Below, piece after piece: positions 6,582 to 10,666 of a stretch of DNA of 10,666 nt. The notes under the pieces were generated by a model. That model was not told where the DNA came from and did not search any database. It worked only from the letters and a program-made list of their open reading frames with translations. This DNA is from Clostridia bacterium (GTDB taxonomy: Bacteria; Bacillota; Clostridia; Lachnospirales; Cellulosilyticaceae). Position 1 is the first letter of the stretch. Each line of letters begins with the position of its first letter. The stretch is taken from positions 1-10,666 of the forward strand of contig JAQSYC010000036.1 of the NCBI GenBank assembly GCA_029256345.1. Direction: 5' to 3'. Made by a program: the position numbers and the translations under genes.

Positions 6582-7094
6582 CTATTTTATAAGAAGTCTT
6601 TTCGTCAGTTCCTCATAAGTTGCATTTGTTGGCAAACTTATTGTACCATCTTTAAGATAGGTTGTCTTCTTGTTTTTAACTAAATATGCAGAAAAATCTT
6701 TGGCATCCTGAATAATACCTTCTTTTTCTAGTATAATACAGATTTGTAAGGCCGTTAACTTTTCTGGAATATAGATTACTTTATCCACTGACTGAACGGC
6801 TTGCTCTCCGCCCTCTTCAATGTACTCCACTTCCTTTTCGTTGGGGATGTCCACTTCTGAATTCTGATTTTCTTGCTTAGTCTCTATTGGTTCTGTTGAT
6901 TCCTCATCTGCTTGTGTAGCGCTTAATGATCCTTCGGTTTTTTGTACCTGTTGTTCTGAAAACTGGTTGGCCATTTGCTGCCCATACTCTTTCGTACCCA
7001 AAATCAATGCTAACATGATAATACCTGATAAAACCATGCCACATCCTAGTCCAATAAGCCAAAATATAAATGATTTATTATGTTGAACTTTCAT
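6582..7094 (-). CDS. Single-pass membrane protein with a YceG/MltG-like N-terminal (LysM-like) domain only
   Basis: Function unknown. The 170 residues have a short basic N-terminus and one membrane helix at about 9-33. A long Glu/Gln/Ser-rich, probably disordered linker follows (about 38-100), then a folded C-terminal domain (105-170). That domain reads like the LysM-like subdomain found near the start of YceG/MltG endolytic transglycosylases: VIYIPEKLTALQICIILEKE, then GIIQDAKDFSAYL. MltG proteins are about twice as long and carry a catalytic glutamate domain that is absent here, so a lytic activity is unlikely. Binding to glycan or to a partner outside the membrane is only inferred. The gene overlaps the preceding SwrB-like gene by 4 nt (ATGA), with a weak GGAT upstream, so it is probably translationally coupled. 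It is the last gene of the motility block. The family assignment is by pattern only. Confidence 0.72.
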   Translation of the reverse strand: MKVQHNKSFIFWLIGLGCGMVLSGIIMLALILGTKEYGQQMANQFSEQQVQKTEGSLSATQADEESTEPIETKQENQNSEVDIPNEKEVEYIEEGGEQAVQSVDKVIYIPEKLTALQICIILEKEGIIQDAKDFSAYLVKNKKTTYLKDGTISLPTNATYEELTKRLLIK

Positions 7095-7567
7095 ATCTTA
7101 TCCATAGTGTAGAGCGATATCATCAGATTGACTTCGCCTACTCCCTTTTTTATTTTTTTAGCTATTTCTTCGCTCTTAAAACCTTGCTCATGTAGTTGAA
7201 TGATTTCATTAAGATCACTGTGGCTATGATTCCGTGGCTTTGGACTATACGGGTTTTGAGGGCTGCTGTCCTTACTTAAATGACTTTCCGTGCTCCCTGG
7301 CTGCACTTCACTTTTTTTATCTATCCCCTCCAATAGCATTTCCCGAAGCCCCTGATTCTTTTTTTCTTCTTCTTCTAAAAAATATGAGAACAGTTCTCCA
7401 ACTTGTTTAGGATAATCAGTATTTGGTTTTTGGTCTGCAAATTCTATATAGTGGTTATTAGCTTCTGCTCGTGATGCCATCACAAATACCCCTGCTATAA
7501 TAAAAATAAAGCCTATTCCTATCCAAAGCACACAAAAAAAAGGAATATTTTGTATCGTACTACCCAT
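7091..7567 (-). CDS. SwrB-like single-pass membrane protein (probable flagellar assembly factor)
   Basis: In B. subtilis the gene between sigD and rpsB is swrB (ylxL), whose membrane-anchored product promotes flagellar basal-body maturation and type III export. This 158-residue protein occupies the same interval and has the same plan. It has an N-terminal membrane helix (about 9-30), then a charged cytoplasmic region with a Glu/Lys coiled-coil-like stretch (about 55-85), a Ser/Pro/His-rich linker (90-118) and a conserved-looking C-terminal helix-turn-helix-like segment (119-153: EIIQLHEQGFKSEEIAKKIK, then GVGEVNLMISLY). That C-terminal segment resembles small domains of Firmicutes DUF proteins next to sigD. 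The ATG follows AAGGAG with good spacing, 12 bp after the preceding gene, and the end overlaps the next gene by ATGA. The SwrB relation is inferred from position and architecture; sequence similarity was not tested, so no gene symbol is given. Confidence 0.72.
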   Translation of the reverse strand: MGSTIQNIPFFCVLWIGIGFIFIIAGVFVMASRAEANNHYIEFADQKPNTDYPKQVGELFSYFLEEEEKKNQGLREMLLEGIDKKSEVQPGSTESHLSKDSSPQNPYSPKPRNHSHSDLNEIIQLHEQGFKSEEIAKKIKKGVGEVNLMISLYTMDKI

Positions 7568-7579
7568 TTTGTTCTCCTT

Positions 7580-7885
7580 TTATATTCTAATATCTATCTT
7601 GGTTTGTTGTTCCCATTTATTGACTTTTTTATCTTTAGAAGATTTCTTTTTTTTATTTTTGTTATTTTGTTTATACTGATCTGCCGAATCTTTATTGAGA
7701 TGATTATCTACTTTTTGATCCTTTTCTAATTCATTAACACTTTCCTTTTTTAACTCTGTTTCCTTCTGCATCATATGCGCAAACTGATCCTGTCTGACAT
7801 ATTCACTTTGGTTGTGCGCCTGCTGACGATTAGATAACTCTTGCGTTTGCTGATAAATAGTTTGAGTATCAATAGGTCGTAGCAT
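7580..7885 (-). CDS. Small polar Lys/Asn/Gln-rich protein of unknown function in the motility operon
   Basis: I do not recognise a function. The 101 residues contain no membrane segment and no signal peptide. The N-terminus (RPIDTQTIYQQTQELSNRQQ at 3-22) looks like a Gln-rich amphipathic helix and is the part most likely to be conserved. The middle is Glu/Lys/Asp-rich, and the C-terminal third is an Asn/Lys tract (KNKKKKSSKDKK at 76-87), with W91 the only tryptophan. Real coding is supported by a good SD (AAGGAGTG) before the ATG, by its fit between sigD (25 bp upstream) and the SwrB-like gene (12 bp downstream), and by the lack of any competing frame. It may be a cytoplasmic partner of its membrane neighbours, but this is a guess. 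An eight-A run in the Lys tract could allow slippage or sequencing error. Confidence 0.72.
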   Translation of the reverse strand: MLRPIDTQTIYQQTQELSNRQQAHNQSEYVRQDQFAHMMQKETELKKESVNELEKDQKVDNHLNKDSADQYKQNNKNKKKKSSKDKKVNKWEQQTKIDIRI

Positions 7886-7910
7886 TTTTTACACTCCTTT
7901 GAATGGCTGT

Positions 7911-8660
7911 TTATAGCGGTAATACCATATTATATTTTTGTAATTTTGCTCTCAATCTCGAAACACCTTTTGTATGCAATTGAGAAATTCTAGACTCTGA
8001 AACTTCCAGTACACTGCTTATTTCCTTCAGTGTAAGTTCTTCAAAATAATACAAAACAATCACTTGTCTCTCTCTATCAGGCAAATCTTCAACACATTTT
8101 GTCAATGTGTCTTTTATCTCTTTTTCTTCAACGTAGGCATCCGGAAGTTCCGCCTTTGGGTCTTTAATGAGTTCAAATTGGTACGTATATTCATCTATGG
8201 ACACAAGAGAAGAAATATTTACTTCTTTAAGCAATGTATTGTACTCATCACTATTTATGCCTAAATAATGGGTTATTTCACTTTCTTCTGGCTGTCTGCC
8301 TAATTCGAATTCAAGATCTGTATAAGCTTTATCTAACTCTTTTTGTTTTTTTCTGAGAGTTCTTGGAACCCAATCCAGCTTTCTGATAGCGTCTAAAATG
8401 GAGCCTCGGATTCTTAAAGATGCATAGGTTTCAAACTTTACATTTTTACTAAGATCAAATTTATCTATAGCATCTATAAGCCCAAGTGTACCATAACCTA
8501 CTAAGTCATCCAAATCAACATACTGATTTAAATAAATCCCTAGTCTGCCTGCTACTAACTTAACCAAATATACATATTTTTCAATAAGCATATTTTTTAT
8601 GCCTGCATCTTTTGTATCATTGTATTGTCTCCAAATACTATTTATATCTTTTTTGTCCAT
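7911..8660 (-). CDS. sigD: RNA polymerase sigma factor of the FliA/SigD/WhiG motility family
   Basis: Sigma-28-type factor that directs RNA polymerase to late flagellar, chemotaxis and often autolysin genes. With the start chosen here it has 249 residues, close to B. subtilis SigD (254). Region 2 spans about 24-98, with the core-binding and -10-recognition stretch VDLDDLVGYGTLGLIDAIDK (48-67) and KFETYASLRIRGSILDAIRK (75-94), then DWVPR. Region 3 is about 100-165. Region 4 has a helix-turn-helix in LTLKEISSVLEVSESRISQL (209-228). An ATG at 8702 would add 14 residues, but its AGGA lies only 1 nt before it, inside cheD. The ATG at 8660 has a GGGGG sequence about 8 nt upstream and aligns with the start of known SigD proteins. 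No anti-sigma factor FlgM gene lies in the window. Gene order also supports the motility role. Confidence 0.94.
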   Translation of the reverse strand: MDKKDINSIWRQYNDTKDAGIKNMLIEKYVYLVKLVAGRLGIYLNQYVDLDDLVGYGTLGLIDAIDKFDLSKNVKFETYASLRIRGSILDAIRKLDWVPRTLRKKQKELDKAYTDLEFELGRQPEESEITHYLGINSDEYNTLLKEVNISSLVSIDEYTYQFELIKDPKAELPDAYVEEKEIKDTLTKCVEDLPDRERQVIVLYYFEELTLKEISSVLEVSESRISQLHTKGVSRLRAKLQKYNMVLPL

Positions 8661-8682
8661 GTTAGAACCCCCATTACTTTTG

Positions 8683-9174
8683 CTATATTTCTCTTGTTCC
8701 ATGTCCTATAGTTCTAACTAACAATATGCCTGTTGCTGTATGCAGCTCAATTGTTCTTCCGTAATTACTTCCCGTATCACTTGCTAATAGAGGTATCGTA
8801 AGCTCCTTGAGTATCTGTGTCACAGCTGCTACATTTCTGGTTCCGATTCTCATCATATCGTCCATATTTTTAAACTCGAACATATGCGCACCACCAGCTA
8901 TTTTAGCAACCAGCCGATTACTTCTTGCACCCATATTCGTCATCTCTTCTATCAGCTGGAGAATAGCTGTATCTGCAAATTTAGCCACATTGCCGTTATT
9001 CTTTATTTGTTTACTATCTGGGAGCATAATATGCGCAAGTCCACCTATTTTAACCTGAGTATCGTATAAAGCGATTCCAACGCACGAACCTAACCCTAGC
9101 GTTGTCAAAATAGCTGGTGCCTTTACAACATTTAAATCCGCCATTCCAACTTTAATAATCGCTTCATCACTCAT
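8683..9174 (-). CDS. cheD: Chemoreceptor glutamine deamidase CheD
   Basis: Deamidates glutamines on chemoreceptors and, by binding CheC, takes part in CheY-P-dependent feedback on adaptation. With this start it has 163 residues. The catalytic triad seen in Thermotoga CheD fits T25, C31 and H48 (TLGLGSCVGIALYD, then GGLAHIMLP), with the same spacings as T21, C27 and H44 there. AKIAGGAHMF and GSNYGRTIELHTATG are conserved in the family. The ATG at 9174 forms an ATGA overlap with the cheC stop and has AGG about 9 nt upstream. An ATG two codons earlier (9180) has the SD too close. The gene directly follows cheC, its binding partner, and its end would overlap the alternative upstream start of sigD. 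Confidence 0.95.
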   Translation of the reverse strand: MSDEAIIKVGMADLNVVKAPAILTTLGLGSCVGIALYDTQVKIGGLAHIMLPDSKQIKNNGNVAKFADTAILQLIEEMTNMGARSNRLVAKIAGGAHMFEFKNMDDMMRIGTRNVAAVTQILKELTIPLLASDTGSNYGRTIELHTATGILLVRTIGHGTREI

Positions 9175-9800
9175 AACCATTTACCTAATGAATCTATGAC
9201 CTTATTATAAGACTGGTTATCAATAATAAGTATGTAAGTACCGTTTAGTACCTTGTTTGTATCTTCAAAAACCGTTTCAATAAATAACATCGTATTATCA
9301 TTTCTAGCAAATTCTATAGCTGGATAGCTCAAAATAGCCCCTGCCATATCAATAGATATCTGAGGAATCGAAACATCAAGTTCTAATCCTGTGAAAGTAT
9401 TTAAAGAACTTAAATAAGAGCCTGCAAGTATATTGCCTGTTTCACATAAAACAGAAAGGTCTATTTCATCAAATTCTTCTACATGATTTAAATTCTTCCC
9501 TAATATCAGATTGACTGCTTTTAGAGCACTCTCAGCTTTTAGTGCCAATAAGAGCATCGCATTGAGATCGCCATATACATTAATAAGCATGCCTGCAATA
9601 AAGTCCTCCGCATCTCCTAATACATCTGTAAGTTCCTGTATGTTTTCGATGCGTACCTTTACAACGCTCATATCTAACGTACAGCCTAACAATGTTCCCA
9701 GTGATGTCATCGCATTACCTGAAGCAATATTACCAGCTTCTCTTAGCATATCAATTTCTTCTTCTGTTATATTATGATAATTTCTCTCCCCCAAGTTCAT
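9171..9800 (-). CDS. cheC: CheY-P phosphatase CheC
   Basis: Dephosphorylates the response regulator CheY-P, and CheD binding stimulates it in characterised systems. The 209 residues consist of two pseudo-symmetric CheC/FliY/CheX-type halves. The phosphatase motif D/S-x3-E-x2-N occurs twice: D17, E21, N24 (DMLREAGN) and S116, E120, N123 (SVLCETGN). The second copy also has the proline 23 residues after the Asn (P146). In the first copy that position is V47, so the second site looks the more canonical. No FliY-type C-terminal SpoA domain is attached, which fits CheC and not FliY. The ATG at 9800 has AGGAG only 1-2 nt upstream, which is too close for an efficient site. No better in-frame ATG exists before D17, so initiation may be weak or may depend on coupling with cheW, which ends 14 bp upstream. 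Confidence 0.94.
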   Translation of the reverse strand: MNLGERNYHNITEEEIDMLREAGNIASGNAMTSLGTLLGCTLDMSVVKVRIENIQELTDVLGDAEDFIAGMLINVYGDLNAMLLLALKAESALKAVNLILGKNLNHVEEFDEIDLSVLCETGNILAGSYLSSLNTFTGLELDVSIPQISIDMAGAILSYPAIEFARNDNTMLFIETVFEDTNKVLNGTYILIIDNQSYNKVIDSLGKWL

Positions 9801-9814
9801 TCTCCTATCTGCTG

Positions 9815-10264
9815 CTAATTTTCAAAGGCTTCTTCAACAATATTTGTAAGATTTAATAGTGTGATAATATTGGATTCAGTTTTTCCGACACCTAATATAT
9901 GATTGATTTTAATTTTCCCTTGTATATTTTGAACCGCTTCTATTTGTTCTTCACCAAGTTCTATGACTTCCTTGACTTCATCAACAATAAGACCTACCAT
10001 GGACTCATCTAATTTAATGATAATAATCCTTGTTTTATCTGTGTAGTCATCTGGCAAAAGTTCAAATTGTTCTCTTAAACTGATAACAGGTATAATTTCA
10101 CCTCTTAAGTTCATCACACCTTTTACACACACGGGTGCCTTAGGAACACGCATAATCGATTTAATTCTTTCAATAATTTGCACATTTTGTATATCAATCC
10201 CATAGAGTTGTTCATTGAGTTTAAAAACAATAAATTGCTTGATACCATGAAATGTATAATCCAT
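9815..10264 (-). CDS. cheW: Chemotaxis adaptor protein CheW
   Basis: Cytoplasmic scaffold that links the kinase CheA to chemoreceptors in the signalling array. The 149 residues form one CheW domain of two SH3-like beta subdomains. Recognisable parts are QFIVFKLNEQLYGIDI (10-25), with the family's F-x-L-x(4)-YGI pattern, the receptor-contact stretch GVMNLRGEIIPVISLREQF (49-67), and MVGLIVDEVKEVIEL. The ATG follows AAGGAGGAG with good spacing, and the SD overlaps the stop codon of cheA (12 bp gap), so translation is coupled. It could in principle be a paralogue such as the CheW domain of CheV, but no receiver domain follows and its place directly after cheA supports the main CheW. Nothing unusual is seen. 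Confidence 0.96.
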   Translation of the reverse strand: MDYTFHGIKQFIVFKLNEQLYGIDIQNVQIIERIKSIMRVPKAPVCVKGVMNLRGEIIPVISLREQFELLPDDYTDKTRIIIIKLDESMVGLIVDEVKEVIELGEEQIEAVQNIQGKIKINHILGVGKTESNIITLLNLTNIVEEAFEN

Positions 10265-10276
10265 TTCGTCTCCTCC

Positions 10277-10666
10277 TTAAATTAGTGAATTAATATCTAA
10301 TATCAGCGCCACTTCTCCATTACCTAATATCGTAGCCCCTGCTATAATATCAATGCCACTTAAATGCTTACCTAACGACTTAATAACAATTTCTTGCTGT
10401 CCAATCAAAGAATCAATAATAAATCCTACTTGACGTTCACCTTTTTTCACAATAACGCCCATCATAAGTTCCTTATCATCTTCCTCTGGCAGTCCCAACA
10501 CATTATGTAATCTAATAATTGGAATAATCTCATTCCTAACCACTATAACTTCTTGTTTTTGAACCAATTGGATATCTTCTTTTCTTACATCCTCTATATT
10601 TTGAATGGTTCCTAGTGGAATAGCATACTTTTCATTACCTATATTAATCATCAATGCCTGAATAAT
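10277..10666 (-). CDS. cheA: Chemotaxis histidine kinase CheA (C-terminal P5 domain; 5' part outside the window)
   Basis: CheA autophosphorylates on a histidine in response to receptors and passes the phosphate to CheY and CheB. Only the last 129 residues lie in the window, and they cover most of the CheW-like P5 regulatory domain that docks to CheW and receptors. The first residues, IIQALMI, with YAIPL about ten residues on, are the usual start of P5 after the ATPase domain. The kinase and His-phosphotransfer domains are upstream. The frame stays open to the window edge, so the TTG/ATG pair at about 10651-10654 is internal, not a start. The stop TAA is nested in the cheW ribosome binding site. 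A stand-alone CheW is the main alternative, but the continuing frame and gene order make cheA much more likely. Confidence 0.93.
   Translation of the reverse strand: MIQALMINIGNEKYAIPLGTIQNIEDVRKEDIQLVQKQEVIVVRNEIIPIIRLHNVLGLPEEDDKELMMGVIVKKGERQVGFIIDSLIGQQEIVIKSLGKHLSGIDIIAGATILGNGEVALILDINSLI

Noticed and set aside
6564..6582. Inverted repeat GTTTTT / AAAAAC as a terminator after the YceG-like gene
   Set aside because: The stem has one G-C pair only and no T-tract follows on the minus strand, so termination is unlikely.
8661..8702. Upstream ATG for sigD adding 14 residues
   Set aside because: Its AGGA is only 1 nt away and it lies within cheD. The downstream ATG has a usable SD and matches the family N-terminus.
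8807..9069. Two overlapping plus-strand frames inside cheD
   Set aside because: Both are shadows of the conserved CheD coding sequence, and they conflict with each other.
10651..10654. TTG/ATG as the start of a 125-residue CheW-like gene
   Set aside because: The frame is open to the window edge and the residues before it (IIQA) fit the junction to the CheA P5 domain, so it is internal to cheA.
6582..10666. Internal sigma-D-type promoter in the motility block
   Set aside because: I looked in the short intergenic gaps for a TAAA/GCCGATAT-like pair and saw none. The gaps are mostly under 30 bp and the operon promoter is probably upstream of the window.

Overview
The window is a low-GC Firmicutes chromosome segment in which every supported gene reads on the minus strand. 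Gene content and order suggest a motile member of the Clostridia, perhaps a Lachnospirales relative; the genus cannot be fixed from the sequence alone. The order read 5'->3' on the minus strand is cheA (C-terminal end), cheW, cheC, cheD, sigD/fliA, three small genes, rpsB, tsf, pyrH, frr, uppS, cdsA, dxr and rseP (N-terminal part). From established knowledge this matches the Bacillus subtilis junction cheA-cheW-cheC-cheD-sigD-swrB / rpsB-tsf-pyrH-frr-uppS-cdsA-dxr-rasP.

Region 1 (about 10666 down to 6582) is the distal end of a flagellar/chemotaxis operon. CheA and CheW form the receptor-kinase core. CheC is a CheY-P phosphatase and CheD a receptor deamidase that binds CheC. The next gene encodes the motility sigma factor. 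It is followed by a small polar Lys/Asn/Gln-rich protein, a single-pass membrane protein that looks like the positional counterpart of SwrB, and a membrane-anchored protein with only a YceG/MltG-like N-terminal domain. Genes are spaced by less than 30 bp or overlap (two ATGA overlaps). I see no terminator at the end of this block.

Region 2 (6561 down to 3313) is the translation cluster. A strong sigma-A-type promoter with a leader of about 95 nt precedes rpsB-tsf. A strong intrinsic terminator follows tsf, then come pyrH and frr, and a second hairpin/U-tract lies between frr and uppS.

Region 3 (3292 down to 1) is the envelope-lipid cluster. Dxr feeds the MEP isoprenoid pathway, UppS makes undecaprenyl diphosphate for wall synthesis, CdsA makes CDP-diacylglycerol for phospholipids, and RseP is an intramembrane protease. 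Stop codons here are nested in the next gene's Shine-Dalgarno sequence or overlap its start, which suggests tight translational coupling.

No RNA gene, mobile element, CRISPR array or long repeat was seen. Intergenic stretches longer than 100 bp occur only upstream of pyrH and of rpsB. Most of the window is conserved housekeeping; the less understood parts are the three small genes between sigD and rpsB and the RNA structures between frr and uppS and in the rpsB leader.
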